DNA of 64,000 nucleotides, from NCBI RefSeq assembly GCF_001625305.1, contig NW_017802491.1, positions 1,307,824 through 1,371,823 on the forward strand. Direction: 5' to 3'. Source of the DNA: Branchiostoma belcheri (taxonomy: Eukaryota; Chordata; Leptocardii; Amphioxiformes; Branchiostomatidae). The notes beneath the pieces were generated by a model. It made no database searches. It saw only the letters and a list, made by a program, of their open reading frames with translations, and was not told where the DNA came from. Shown here piece by piece: positions 46,330-60,456 of this stretch; position 1 is the first letter of the stretch, and each line of letters opens with the position of its first letter. The position numbers and the translations under genes are program-made.

Positions 46330-49300
46330 ATGCCAGCCCTGCATTTTGCCAATGATATGTCACGGGGACATATAACGGAGAAGCTGAGCTCTTCGCTTCG
46401 TCGAAAGGTCGAGTCCGTTGAACCTGCAGACTTTGATTCACAGTTCCAAGAAACGGTGTCTGCCGCAGCCAAACAAGTAAGTTGTACATCAACCTGACTG
46501 ATGCAAACCACAGGATTCTAGTGACTCAGTGAGTCTATGATTTATCTCTTTGAAGATCAAAAACTGGCTTAATTTGACTGAAAATTTGCTTATTTTGTTA
46601 ATAGCAAGCCAACAAATTCTTTTATTTTCTCACAGACCTACATGTTTACCGACAGTTAAGATACATATTTCATTATTTGACAAAGTATCAAATCCTTGTT
46701 TATTGTTTTTTCAGGTCCTTCTTCAAAAGGTGGAGTTTACCCCTGCTAGAAAGCCATTTTCATACGAACTGGATAAGCTGAAATCAAAGTATATCCGACT
46801 GAATCCGTCAGCAACACCCAGTAAGGCTTTGGAGTCAGAAACCTCTGCCTCAGGTTCACGTAAGTTCAAGCTAGACTTCTATTTCTGCCATCATTGCAGT
46901 ATCAAGCTTATAATTGTGTATTTCCTTACAGTTTTTGCAAATAAATCGTAATGATGTGCAGCTGCTGTCTATGGTTTGAAAATTATCAGAAAGTCAGAAG
47001 TATGTCAACCTGACAGACATGGGTTGATACTTGAAAAACTACCAGAAGCAACTTTACTTATGCTTGTACCACCCTGACAGGATCTAAAATGGAAGGAAAG
47101 CACATGCTTGATGATGGCATCCCACCACCAAAGAGGGTTCTGTTTGCCCCTGAGAAAGTCCGGGTCCAGTGGGACAAAGTTGCAAAAGTAGGGGTGGGGC
47201 TGGACAACATGGGGAACACCTGCTTCCTCAACTCAGTTATCCAGTGTCTCAGTTACACAGCGCCTCTGGTCAACCACCTCATGTCAGAACATCAACAATC
47301 ATGTAAGTTTGTTTCAACACTTGTTACAAGACTTGGCTAACCTTTGTTGGTAAGTTTTAAACAAAGAGCCAACAGGGTCCACAAAGTTCAATCTTATGAT
47401 GTCCAAAAATGTTACTGTAGGAAATAAAAGGCATCAGACAGAGTAATGTGTATTGGAATATTGCCATATCTTGTGTACTCACTCCCACTCACTCTCCAGA
47501 TTATTGTCTGCTGTTCCCAGTCTCAGGAGAGTTGTAATTAGATGTGCTCACATGCAGGTCACTGGTGTCGATTCTTTGTGGCAGCCTGCCAGGTGCCTCT
47601 GTCATGTGGGTTTACATTGTATAGACATTGAGGAGTTAAAAGGCTTCATTTATGTAGTATGCAGTAAATATTATTTTTGTCAAAGCTAGGACTACGTATT
47701 GATGTTGTTTTCTCATGCAGGCCGAGTCAGCGACTGGTGTATGATGTGTGAGCTGGGACGTCATCTGCACAGAGTATTCAACAACTCAAACACTCACAGC
47801 ATCAGGCCAATGACCATCATTAATAGGCTCAAAAGTATGTACATGAACAACACCTTTCAAAAATTACAGGTGGATTTGTTTCTTTATTATAAGAGTTATC
47901 ATAGTAATCATGGTTTTAGAAAGAACTCAATTCCTTGTTTTGTTGAAAGAGAATACCCTCTGATTCAACTGCCCTGTCCTCACAGGTATAGCAAAGACAA
48001 TGCAGTTTGGTCGCCAGGAAGATGCCCATGAGTTTTTCATGAACGTGGTGAACGCCATGCAGAGGGCTTGTCTCATGAACTGTAACATCAACCCAAACAA
48101 GAAGTAAGTGCACACATATTCAACTTTTGATTCTTCCATGCTTATAGTGTTGTAAACTTCCTTTGTTCCCCAAATTCCACACTGTAAGTGTATATCACAC
48201 CCTCTATCTAATAGTGTTTGTTCTTTTCCATTTCCTCAGCGTTGATACCTCAACAGCTGGTACCACCATAGTGTACCAAGTATTCAGTGGCTTCTGCAGA
48301 AGTCAGGGTAAGAAAAACCACAATACAACACAATAGTTGAATGCTTTTTTGTATACATTGTAGTCATGTTAAGGTGGTTGAGTTGGTTTTAACTCCACAG
48401 AGTCAACCATGTGTGTTTCTTTTACATGATAGTAAAATAATATCAATAACAGGCCCAGTCATTTATTATAATTCTTAGATGGAAACATTGTTACAGTTCA
48501 TATATTCTGTTTTTCTGTTTCAGTACGCTGCTGCAGGTGCTCAAACTTGAGCAACACCTTTGATCCCTTCTTAGATCTCCCTTTGGATATCCGGGTAAGT
48601 TGTCAATGATTGATTTTTTTCATTTCAAGTGTACAGGAGATAGAGTTCAAATATTCAATATTTTGCTATATTCAATATTTATTTTTTTAGTGTTGTTTTA
48701 CTGTTGCATGTCTTGTTGATTTTCAGGGTTCGTCAGTGCAACAGTGCCTTGAGCGCTATGTAAGAGCTGAGCAGATGTCAGATGAAAATGCATACTTTTG
48801 CGAGAAGTGTAAAAGGAAGTGCCAAGCTGTGAAGAAGCTCAGCATACACAGAGCCCCCAACGTCCTTACCATATCTCTTAAAAGGTGGGTAATGGGTATG
48901 GCAATGAACCATCACTACCATGCACTTCTTTGAGAATTTCTGTTTGCTCAGATCAATCTCAAAATCTTTGGGGAGGGGGAGTCATGATGTTTTCTGGCTA
49001 CCCTATTTATCTGAGGGCCTTCAGAGGCCTCGTAGTCAGATAAACTGGGCAGTCAGAAAACATTGTGCTTTCCCCTCAGGAAGGTCTGCTTGGAGATAAA
49101 GCTCAGATATATTGTCCACTTATTGAGAAATCAATGTATACTACTGTAATTGAAGTCTAACATGCCTGCAGTTACCAGGAAAACATTCAACTCGGAGAGA
49201 AGATGAAAGGAAGATGAGAATGAGATATAAGGTTGTACTTTACTTTGTAGGTTCAACAACATGGGCCTGAAGGTTACTAAAGAAGTCCAGTACTCAGAAA

Positions 49301-52300
49301 CGATCAACTTGAGAGCATACATGAGCCAAGAGGTGAGGCTTTTACTTTTTGCTTTTTTTTACACCTGTTTGATCATATCTGTAACAACTATATACTTTTA
49401 TAATTTCAAAGCTTTCTCATATTTGTGTATCCAATAGAAAGTGTGTATGTTAGTAATGTAAGTGATATGTAAATCAGCCACTGGACACTATATTAATTAT
49501 ACATGTACATGTACATGTACTAAAATAAATTAAAGCTGAACAAAGACTTTTACTATGTCTGTACCTTATGCTTTACTAAGTTTGTACTCAACATAGGTTA
49601 TAAGTGATACATAATTCAGCCTCTGTGAGGTATGGAACCATTCATTCATATGTTGACTATTGCAGGGACCGCCTGTAATCTACAAGCTGTATGCAGTGCT
49701 GGTTCATCAGGGGTTCTCCCCCCATGGTGGACACTACTACTGCTTTATCAAGGCCCCCAATGGAATCTGGCATATGATGAACGATAGCTTGGTAAGTTCT
49801 GTATTCATTATAGCTTTGTATGTTTTGTTTGTAGAAATTTATACATAACAACATTCATACGTGTTTAAAGCTAAATAATCTAGTATGTGCTATGCTTAGC
49901 CTCTATGGAGTATTGCAAAGGTGTAGTAGCCACAATTAATGAATTTCCACTTAAGCATTAGGAAAATTTTATTTTCACCAAATAATGGAGATGATGATTT
50001 TATGTACAGTGCATTTCTTGTCTGTATTTTGACATTGTCCTTTGCCACATGTTGACAAGGTACGACAGGTAGGGCTGAACACAGTGCTGTCTCAGCAGGC
50101 TTACCTGTTGTTCTACGTCAGAATACCATCAAAGGAAACAGGAGCAACCTCAGCAGCCACTGCTGGCTCAACCCCTGCTAAGGTTAGTCCAGATTGTGAA
50201 GTCCCTAACTTCATCTTTCAGTTTTTTGGAAAGTTACACATTCAAATTAGTCTTTGATTTCAATAGCTGAATATTCAACATACACTACTAGTAGATGCAC
50301 TGGCATTATGATCTATTTATTTAAATAAAGAGTTTTGGGGCCATTATATTCAAGAAATATCTGCACAATTTAATCCTCAATCATCCTTTTTGATGAGCAT
50401 GTGTCATTGTATGAGCAGCTTATTTCTATGCTAACATGAATGTTATTTTGTTCTGTCCAGATTGCTAAGAATGGGCCTCAAGGGATTGCTAAGACTAAAG
50501 TCAACACCATTGCGACATCTGGAGTTCCAAGGGTAGGTATATGATATCGAGCAAAAGTGTATATCAAAACAGCAAACAATATTTGTTTGGATGCTCGTAA
50601 TACAACAGTACTTCAGGTTAGCACTTCAAATGTGTATATTACAATGGAGGTGAAGTTTTCACCTTCAAGCTACAAAGATACATTGCATTTTAAATTATCT
50701 GAGAACATGTTTTTTCTATTTCAGCATGCCTTCATCGGTCCCCAGCTTCCCCCTCACATGAAGAAAACCCAGGAGACCAAAACCAATGGTATGTCTCCGT
50801 CTCCTGATTATGTACCATTTTCGTTGTTAAAGCAATATGTGGAAATGCTCACAAAGGTTATCTTTTACAACTGTTTCAAAGTCTAGCATGTTTGCTCCAC
50901 TGGAACTGCAGGTTTTCAAGGGTAAAACTACACTTCAGTCTAAGATATTGATATATTTCTGTGTTCCTCCAGGAACAGTGTCCAATGGACCACTGGGAGT
51001 CCACGTGCCACGCCAGAGCCCACCCGTCCACAAGCCCCAGGCTGCTGCATCCACCCCGAAGACAATCCCAGCCCCACCTAAGGTGGAGAAGAAGTCCTCC
51101 ATCTTCCGCCCCTCCAGCATTCCTCCCCAGTCCCAGCGGGAGAAGTTGGCGTTCTCCATCAAGAAACTGTCGGTGCAGCCAGCAGCAGCTCCTGCAGCAA
51201 AACCAGAGGAGGCTCAAACACAGCAGAAGAGGGAGGACGGTTTGACAAATGGCGTGGGGACTGTCGCCACCAAGGTCAACGGACACTCTGGGGCAGCTGC
51301 TGTCCACAGCTCTGGCACAGCAATGGACTCCATCGTGCCCTATTCTGATGAAGAGTCATCAGACAGTGATGATGAGGGCAGGAATGGCCATGTTGCCATA
51401 AGTGCAAAGGGATCCACCAACGGAAGTGTAAAATCGGAGGCTGAGAATTCAGAAAGGCTGCTGAAAAAAGGAGAACCTGTTCAGCCTGGTCCTGCCAGTG
51501 ATGCAAAAACACTGAATGGTGCCCCATCCTCTACTTCCGCCTCGAGAAAAGAGCAGAAGGAACATCCCATGACCCCAGCACACAGTGCCAAGCCTGAAGA
51601 AATCGCCACTCCTGAACATGAGAAGGTTAACGGACATTCTGTGGTTAAGTCTGATGAGGAGACTACTAGTAAGGACGAGGAAGCCATCGGCTCAGCTCAA
51701 CAAACCTTGGCTCCCTTTGCAGCCTTCCGTCACAATCGAGTTCGGTCCAGCAGTGGGGAATGGACAGTTGATGATGTGAAACACTTGCCTAATGCCCCCA
51801 ACAATCTTACAGAAGGCATGTCTCCTGGTGCCAGAGCTTCAGATCTGCAGAACAAAGACAAAACTGAGGATTCACAAGGCGCAGGGAATGGTTTGGACGA
51901 CAACAGACAACATCAGAGCCACCACACAGACATAAGGAAAGCAGAGTCCTCAGCAACCAACCACAACGGCACACACGTGGAGAAGAAACAGTCCGAAGCC
52001 AGTCATGTTTCTGTGAAACATGATCATTCATCTAATGACCACTCTCAAGATCACAGGAAGAAACTGAAAACTGAAGAGTCAAGTATCAGCAGGGACACGT
52101 TCAGTCACAATGACACATTTAACACAGTTGGAACAAATGGTACAGCCAGTAGGTCAGGTAGTTCTGACAAAGAGAGTTCGTCCTCAAGTAGACACTACTC
52201 AAATGACTCGGGGTATCTCAGTGTGCAGCATTCAGATACAAGAGACTCAAGGAAAGACCCTGAAGTACAGAGGAAGCGAAGACACAGTGATTCGGAGGAT

Positions 52301-55300
52301 TCTGATGATTCTGGATATGAAAAGAAACGCAAAAAGCACAGAGATCACCACCACCATCATAGACTTGTAGATAAGGTCTCAAGAAAACACAAGAAGCACA
52401 AGAAGAAGAAGAAAAAGCATGAAAAGGAAAGAGATGAACACAAACTAAACACAGCAACCCGAATAGACAATAAAAGTCAAAGAAAACACAAAAGAAATTA
52501 TGAAGATGACCCTCTTGACCAGGATTTGGATAAGAAAAAACACCACCAGTACGAAAAGCGACCTGAAAAACAAGGTATGTTACAAAAGCACCTTTCACCT
52601 AATGTAGCTGGTAGCACCAGTAGTAACACTAACAGCTATGGACTAATTCAGTTAGCTCCAGGTGACCAGGTACTAACTTCAGTTGCCAAAAAAGTGCAAG
52701 CCGAGGCAAGTATGGCGGACAAGATACAAACAACCCTTGACCCTTGGTTGATCAGAATGAAACTGCAAAAAAACCTTGCTAGGTATACTTCACAGTGGGA
52801 GTCCTCCAGCTCAAATTCGAAGGAAAATACACAGAATAGTGAGCAATCCTCTTGTCTTAGTAGCCAGGCCCTAAGTTGTCGACTGCATGACATGTGCTTA
52901 GATTCTTGCCAAAACACCCAGCCACAGGTTTCCTCCACTTTTGCCAATGAGAACAAAGGAGATAATGAAAATGAAGCTACATTAAACCCAAAGGTAGAGG
53001 AGTCGGTAGTGACAACAAAAGTCGCAGAAAGTGTTGCCCCTCTTGGCACTGCTGAAGAATTTATTTCTGAAAACCATAGTATAGCAGTAAAACCTGTCAG
53101 TCTGTCAATGTGTAGCTCTGTTGACTGCACAGAAAAAGTTGAAATGTCAGACAGTACAGACATTTTTGACACGAAAAACAGTTCAAAGACAGCTATTGGA
53201 CAAGAAGTCGTCTTGCCAAATGTAGAGTATGATCAAACTGAATGCTCCTCAATCAGCCAGGAAAAAGAAAGTTTGTTACCAGGCCTAGTACATGTAGATG
53301 GTAGTGTTGAGTTACGTTGTCAGAATCAGTCTAGCAGTGAGTCAAATTCCAAGTCTTCCAAGGCCCATGCTGTTTGTGTATTACATATGGAATCGGCTTG
53401 TCCTACTGACACCACTATTGTCAAAAAAAGCAAGCATAAACACAAGCATAAGAAGAAAGACAAGAAGAAAGAGGACAAAGAAAGTGTCAAGAATGATCCA
53501 GGATGGTCTGAAGTGAAAAGAGTGAAGAAGAGGAAGAAGAAGCATTCTAAGGACAAAAGTCCAAAGCAAAAAAGGAAAAAATCTAAGAAAAGCAAGGTAA
53601 AAGAAGATGACTCAACAGGGAAAAGTGTGTATGAAGAGGGAAACATTGCCAATGGGGACAGTCTCAGAGGTGATGTCGGTTCTTCGTTCCTTCAAGAAAT
53701 TGATGATTCACAGACATTGGGCAATGCAAATGATGATCACATGTCAGTGTCTTATCATCCCAAATATCTTCAGTCAGCCAGTCCAGCTAGCAAGGAAATC
53801 AACCAAGATAACATGGAAGAACCTTCAAAAGAGCCAGAGCCAAGGGTGGTTAGTATAAAAAGGAAAAGCCTTGTGTGTGTAGCTGTAGAATACAGCTGCA
53901 CATGTACATGTCACCAGTTAAGGACAACACCAACAAAGGACATACTGCAGAAAAACACAGAGTTTGTAAAAGAAGATGGTTGCAACAGACAGGAGTTGTG
54001 TCAGGATTCATGTAGTCTGCCCACAATGAAGGCAGCAGATTTTGAAACGGGACCAGATAGTTGCCCGAGTTCACAAGAATTTGAAGAGTCTGGAAAGAAA
54101 TTCCGTCTGCCTTTGACCACACAGGAGCAGAATAAATTGGTGCAAACCAGGCTCAATTACTACAGCTTTTTCAAACCTAAGCCAGGTCGTGAGGCTCCAT
54201 CAAGCCCAGAGTCACCCATGCTGATCAAAGGAGCCAGTAAGACCTAAGGATCAGTGATGTACTAAACAATACAACTACTTAAGGAGAAAACAATTCAATT
54301 CGTTCAAACTCAATTATATAGAAACCTAAAATTATCCAAAATATCTAGCCAACTTCATGTTCCTAAGATGTTACAACCATTGTTTACTTGTTGTGATGCT
54401 GAGAAAAAAGACAACGGATTTGAAATTTTGATGTCCGGCTTGCCATTCAGTTAGTGTTATGTTTCTTTGCAAATATTCTAGTTCACGAAGGAACAGGCTT
54501 GTAAGCTATGTTCAGTCATTAGCCCACTGTATTTTATGGTTGTTTATTCGTGGACGACAAGTGTGCCAACATCTTGCAAAATGCTAAAAGTACAAAGAAA
54601 ATGTTAAACTCCATGTACAAGAAGAATCATTGAAGCAGTTATCATCTCATCTATGATGAAACCAGTCTTTCCAGTACACCAGGAATAGAAATCCACAGTC
54701 AAGACTGGAGTCCTGCCCACCTCTCCCAAACACCTCCTTGGAGGAAACATCGCCCCCTTTGCTAAGTTGAAGAAGGGCAAGGGTTGGTGAGGGTGAGCCT
54801 TGCACAGTAGTAGTTCGGTTCATCCCTCTGTTGTGTTCAGTTTCTTACCTGTACATGTACAACATGTGCTACAAGTATCCCCTTCTGTTAGCAAAACTAA
54901 CACAATTTACTTTACTTCTTATGGTTTATGATGCATGGAAAGAGTTTTCGCATGTTTTGTTGGTTGGTTGGTTGGTTGGCTGGTTTGCTAATCATGTAAT
55001 GATGATGTTGAAGTAGCTGTCTGTGTGCAGTAGGAATAAATGTCTATGTTGAATTTCAGTGATTTCCCAGCGGTGGGACAAGGATATCCATGATGGGTAC
55101 AGACGGCTCAGCGATGGAGGGCGCAGCTCCAAGAGCAGTTCCTGGGACGGCAGGTTGACGTCGTCTTCACGATCCATCGACGAGCTACTGGAGAGGTCCA
55201 ACAACAAGGGATACGGGGCTAAAGGTTGGTGTGACTTGAAGTGGAATGGGAATTAGTAGTGCTGACTTCCGTGTCAAAGATAAAACAGGTGACAATCCTT

Positions 55301-58179
55301 AGAATGGGATGTTAAACCATGGTCCACTGTTCACTTGTTAAAAGAGCTAGGGCAATTTCCTCGGTACACAATTTGTAAATACCTTACATCTGTCTTCTCT
55401 GTCATGACCAATGGAAGAGTAGCTAAACTGTTTATTTAGTTAACCTGGTTAAAAATGACTCCCTTTTGTTTATATCTTATCTATATTTTGATAGCCTAGT
55501 TCACTGGACAGGGTCTAATCATATGGAACTTAATCCATCTAAGTGCAAAGTAATGGTAGTATGTTTTATGAGAGAACCACCCCCACCTCCACAGTTGTCT
55601 GTGGGGCCATCTGTATTGGAAGTTGTCCATGTTGCGAAAGTACTAGGTGTAACACTTCAATCAGATCTCAAGTGGTCCGCCCATGTAAACTCCATGGTGA
55701 GCAAAGCCAACCGTAGACTTTACCTGGTGCGAGTGCTAAAGAAGTATGGACTTGGTGATAATGACCTGATTCTAGTTTTCTGCGGTTTTGTAAGACCACT
55801 ACTAGAGTACGCTTGCCCCGTGTGGCACCCAGGCATCACCTCTGTTCAGTCTAGACACATAGAGTCTGTGCAAAGGCGAGCATGTAGAATTGTATTGGGT
55901 AAGAACTACGTCAACTATGATGCAGCCCTAGGCCAGCTGTCCCTTACCTCTCTGTACCAGAGACGAGTCCTACTCTGTAAGAAGTTTGCAGTGTCTTTAT
56001 CAAGATCCCCTACTTTCTCCAGTTGGTTACCGCCTACACGTGCAATTGTACATGGCAGAGAACTCAGGTCCAAAAATCAAATCAGTCAATTTAGCTACAG
56101 ATATAGTTAGCTACAGTTATAGCTGATTTTATATTGTTTAAATGTAAACAATAACCACAATTCAGCCGAAGGGCTGCTATGGTATTGTATTTGTATTTGT
56201 ATTTGTGTGGAAATAAATAAACCAGTCATAATAATATATCTAAGATGAAAGAAACAAGACTTTTGTTCAGATCTTAAATAGTTGGTTATGATGTACATGT
56301 ATCCTCTGCTAACAGTCCTAGTCCTAACACCCTTGTTATATCGCTTGTTGTTGCAGTGCTCTCCTGGGAGGGAGACAGGAGTTACGTGGACCGGGATGTG
56401 GACCATGACAGGCACTTCCACCGAGGTGTGAGGGACGAGTGGGATGAGGAGTTGGACAGGGGGAAGGTAGGACAACTGGAAATTTGTCATTTTTCTCCTT
56501 AGGTGGGCAAGGGAGGTCTTCATGGTNNNNNNNNNNNNNNNNNNNNATTTTATGGTTGTTTATTCGTGGACGACAAGTGTGCCAACATCTTGCAAAATGC
56601 TAAAAGTACAAAGAAAATGTTAAACTCCATGTACAAGAAGAATCATTGAAGCAGTTATCATCTCATCTATGATGAAACCAGTCTTTCCAGTACACCAGGA
56701 ATAGAAATCCACAGTCAAGACTGGAGTCCTGCCCACCTCTCCCAAACACCTCCTTGGAGGAAACATCGCCCCCTTTGCTAAGTTGAAGAAGGGCAAGGGT
56801 TGGTGAGGGTGAGCCTTGCACAGTAGTAGTTCGGTTCATCCCTCTGTTGTGTTCAGTTTCTTACCTGTACATGTACAACATGTGCTACAAGTATCCCCTT
56901 CTGTTAGCAAAACTAACACAATTTACTTTACTTGTTATGGTTTATGATGCATGGAAAGAGTTTTCGCATGTTTTGTTGGTTGGTTGGTTGGTTGGTTGGT
57001 TGGTTGGTTTGCTAATCATGTAATGATGATGTTGAAGTAGCTGTCTGTGTGCAGTAGGAATAAATGTCTATGTTAAATTTCAGTGATTTCCCAGCGGTGG
57101 GACAAGGACATCCATGATGGGTACAGGCGGCTCAGCGATGGTGGGCGCAGCTCCAAGAACAGTTCCTGGGACGGCAGGTTGACGTCGTCTTCACGATCCA
57201 TCGACGAGCTACTGGAGAGGTCCAACAGCAAGGGATACGGGGCTAAAGGTTGGTGTGACTTGAAATGGAATGGGAATTAGTAGTGCTGACTTCTATGTCA
57301 CTACTGAAAAGGGTCACACTCTTGACTCCTAATTTGGTTATGACGTACATGTATGATCTTCCTCAGATCTTGAAACTAAGATACCAACTCTGCAGACAAT
57401 CTTTGTCCTAATGCAAACACCCTTGTTACTTTGCTTGTGCTTCATCAGTTTGTCCCTGTTGTTGCAGTGCTTTCCTGGGAGGGAGACAGGAGTTACGTGG
57501 ACCGGGATGCGGACCATGACAGGCACTTCCACCGAGGTGTGAGGGACGAGTGGGATGAGGAGTTGGACAGGGGGAAGGTAGGACAACTGGAAATTTGTCA
57601 TTTTTCTCCTTAGGTAGGGAAGGGAAGTCTTCATGGTGTCTGTGGTACAGTGGTAATACAATTGATACGTATTTTCAAAAATTTTTTCACAAAAAGATGG
57701 CATGTATACAAAGAATAAGTAACACACATTCTTTGCATTTTTTTTTACAGACAAAAAAGGTGAAATCACACAGGTCTGAGCATTACCGTCGACCCTTCAA
57801 TGTATTCCAGAAGATCTCAGATGCCAAGCATAAATACAAGGTAAGACGGAAAGGTTTGCTACAGTACTTCCTGACCTGGAATCAACTTGCTTTTAGGCTA
57901 CTCTATTTCTATAGGTAATTAAAAAATGAAATTCAATTTCAAGTAAACTTTTCGTTGTTTATTTTGCATAGATAGCTGTACACTGGTATGTTATATATCT
58001 GTTGTTGTGCTCACTCATCATGCTAAGTTCCTAAAATACAGATGTTCCTGATAAATTTACCTTAGTAGGACAAACGTTGTGAAAGGCAGCATTTCATTCT
58101 TGTGCTCCTCCTTTTTTTACAGGCATATCGGGATGGCTACAGTAAACTGCAACCCAGTCATAGCTGGCATGGTCGCTAA
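46330..58179 (+). CDS. USP36: Ubiquitin-specific protease 36
   Basis: Eighteen exons join in phase to 1,731 residues: 46330-46476, 46715-46859, 47081-47302, 47721-47834, 47986-48103, 48240-48307, 48524-48594, 48727-48884, 49251-49332, 49666-49791, 50060-50182, 50461-50532, 50725-50788, 50973-54236, one copy each of a duplicated pair (55060-55224 or 57084-57248; 56357-56466 or 57468-57577), 57751-57840, 58123-58179. [11 protein letters not shown] near the N-terminus, GNTCFLN (Cys near 144), [15 protein letters not shown] and NDSLV match vertebrate USP36/USP42. The C-terminal WDEELDRGK with FNVFQK is the USP36 tail. USP36 is a nucleolar deubiquitinase acting on ribosome-biogenesis factors. The 3.26-kb exon encodes about 1,088 low-complexity residues with Lys-rich tracts ([22 protein letters not shown]), fitting nucleolar targeting. 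Its donor (GCCA|GTAAGA) lies 11 bases before a stop, so retention would give a shorter protein. Confidence 0.93.
54532..56526. repeat. Diverged duplication inside USP36, copy A
   Basis: It contains a 165-base exon (55060-55224) and a 110-base exon (56357-56466) with flanking introns. It is collinear with 56547-57642 except for about 1 kb of LINE insertion. Its GGTT run (about 54959-54982) is shorter than in copy B. It ends at the gap. Confidence 0.9.
55275..56278 (+). mobile_element. 5'-truncated non-LTR retrotransposon (LINE)
   Basis: The frame ending at 56110 is the C-terminal end of a LINE reverse transcriptase: [53 protein letters not shown]. It is followed by a short 3' part ending in TGTATTTGTATTTGTATTTG and AAATAAATAAA, a typical LINE 3' tail. 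The finger and palm of the RT and any endonuclease are absent, so it is a dead fragment. It sits in the intron between the two duplicated USP36 exons of copy A only; the boundaries are approximate. Confidence 0.85.
56527..56546. other. Assembly gap (20 N)
   Basis: Twenty N characters between the end of duplication copy A and the start of copy B. The sequence to the right restarts at a point equivalent to 54532, so the junction is a jump back rather than a continuation. Confidence 0.99.
56547..57642. repeat. Diverged duplication inside USP36, copy B
   Basis: It repeats 54532-56526 without the LINE: exons 57084-57248 and 57468-57577, both with intact splice sites and frames. Differences include SSKSSS/SSKNSS and RDVDHD/RDADHD and a longer GGTT run (about 56974-57008). 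It continues uninterrupted into the last two USP36 exons. Confidence 0.9.
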
Positions 58180-60456
58180 ACCAGACCTGGCTTGGACAGA
58201 GGTTTTGTGTACATCTTGGACGATTCTTTTCCCAATATTCATTTTCCCTCGTATTAAGCAACTGCCACAACTATATAACTTGCAAAATTGTAAATATGCC
58301 ATGTACAGACACTGGCCTTCAATAAGGACTCCCGTGCAACATTATTATAATCAATATTGATATCCCCTTTTAATTTGTAAGTCATTTACAATGATAGATC
58401 ACATATCTCATCAAGTCAAGTTCTATATGCTGCAATATGTCTTATTAAGTGTTATATCAATTATATACAATAGTATTTCTTACACAGAAGTGTGAAGTTG
58501 ATGCTGTACTATCTCAATTACGAGTTGGTGCTTGCCACAGTACAATGTGTTTACAGCTGCACAATAAGGCAAAGGTTGCAATAGCAAGTATGTCAGTATC
58601 TTCAAAAGGGGAAACTTCTCTGCCTTTATGTTGTGTCACACAGCTTGCATGGGGACCACAGCAAACTTTGTGACACAAGATGAATCAAAGCTGGGCCATG
58701 ATGAGGAAGATATTGTATATAATTCATTACATCCAAATTTCCATAACCCTAGCGGTCTAACCATAAGGCTAATTTTCTAATTTGTTTTTGCAGTCTTTAT
58801 TTTTTTAAGATTCTTGGCCTCAGCAGAAATCTATAAAAGCACTAAGGTTTTGTTTTTTTCATAACTCTGGACATTACAGAGCCCCTTTATGCCAAAGTTC
58901 GTATGCACCCCAGATTTATATAAATTTTTTTGTAATTTTCCCTCTCTTTAAGTACTTTACAGAATAGAGTGGAGTAGTATAGTACAAGCCATGGCATGAT
59001 ATACTACTCAAATTTTAATATACTTTACTGCCATAAATATATGAGATGTGAGATACTAAGATGTACCTGGCATTTTTCAGGTTTGTAATTAGACTTGGAA
59101 ACCAGGAAGAGTGGTTTCCATCTAGCTGCCACTACGATGATGTAATCCTGAATAAATTTTACCATCTGCAAACACTCAAATTTCGCGAGTACATGTCTTC
59201 TGTGCAGAAAGCTGGATGTATTCTGCTGCGTTCATACATATGCCTGATAATGGAGACCCCTTACAGGACATTAAGGAAACTACTGTATTACTGTCTTACA
59301 GCAATGCATTTTACAGAAAGGAGTGCTAGTATTTCATTTCCCTCTTTGTGCATATTACTGTCTTAGCAACTTTTTTATGGAAGGAAACATGTATACAATA
59401 TACATGTAGTACATCAGTTTGAAAGGTGCCACTTCTCTTCTCACAGTAAATGTTGAATCTACACACTGTTGAGCCTTCTTTAGGGGACTGCTGTGAAAAA
59501 TTATACACATATATTATACATGATGTATATCCAAGTTGTGATTGGTAACCTTCTGTCAGAAGTAACTAGAATGCAAGAGTCACTTGGAATGTATATGGAC
59601 GTTTTCGATGATGGTAATTGTGTACACTCACAGATATATCTGAATGTACATTGTAAGGAATATTGTAAACTGTAACTTTAAGACAGTAACCAGACAAGGG
59701 CTTCTGTGACAAGAATTAGATTCAGATTACAAGTTTACAGCCACTGTGTTCTCCAAGACTGAAATCTTACTCAGTGCTGCTGTCATTTAACAGCATAAGG
59801 AAAGCCAGGAAGTTTCCAATGCTCCTATGGAGTGTATGGTGAGGATATAATCTCCAGGCAAATGTTGGGGATGCAAAGTTGTTACGTTTTCCCTAGCTGC
59901 CCTTTTCTGCTTTCCTAGCCTCCCCAACATCTGCTTGAAAATTTAGTGTGTACAACTTTCTCAAATATGCCTGAACCTGCTCGGCTGTACTTGGGGTATG
60001 TGGGGTTACAGATATTGCCAGTACATGTACATGTGATTACAAGTCAACATAAGACTCTCATCATTCAGCAAGACCCTTGTCTAGGCTAGTACATACAGTC
60101 TGTGGGGTGGTATGATACTAATGATTCTGCCAGCTAGTGGATGATGGAGATCTGTTGTACAACTACCCACTGCAATCACTTCATGGGGATTGTAACTCCC
60201 CATACTACTACTGACCAATTCTGGGGATACTGTCAACAAGGCAAGGTGTAGTCACAATTGCAGTGTCTAACTGCAATCACCTGTTGTGTACAGTCTAGTA
60301 TGGTACAGAAATGCCAGCGGTTATATGTATCACCGTGTATAACCAGGCCCTAATCTCCCAGCAGAGAAATCTACTTGGAGATAAGCCCGACCTTATTGTG
60401 GACCCATCTCAGCTCTGTACAAGTAAATATACATGTAAACAGCTTCGTCCTGTCGT
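58180..60456. other. USP36 3' UTR and intergenic DNA before the TNF ligand gene
   Basis: No exon is supported. An AATAAA at 59151-59156 is a candidate end of the USP36 transcript, giving a 3' UTR of about 1 kb. The remainder up to the stop codon of the minus-strand ligand gene at 60457 would include its 3' UTR. Frames in between have no motif. Confidence 0.55.
59151..59156 (+). terminator. Candidate poly(A) signal for USP36
   Basis: Canonical AATAAA 972 bases after the USP36 stop codon. No independent support. Confidence 0.35.

Noticed and set aside
50876-54122. Several plus and minus frames inside the large USP36 exon
   Set aside because: They are shadows of a 3.26-kb coding exon with correct phases at both ends.
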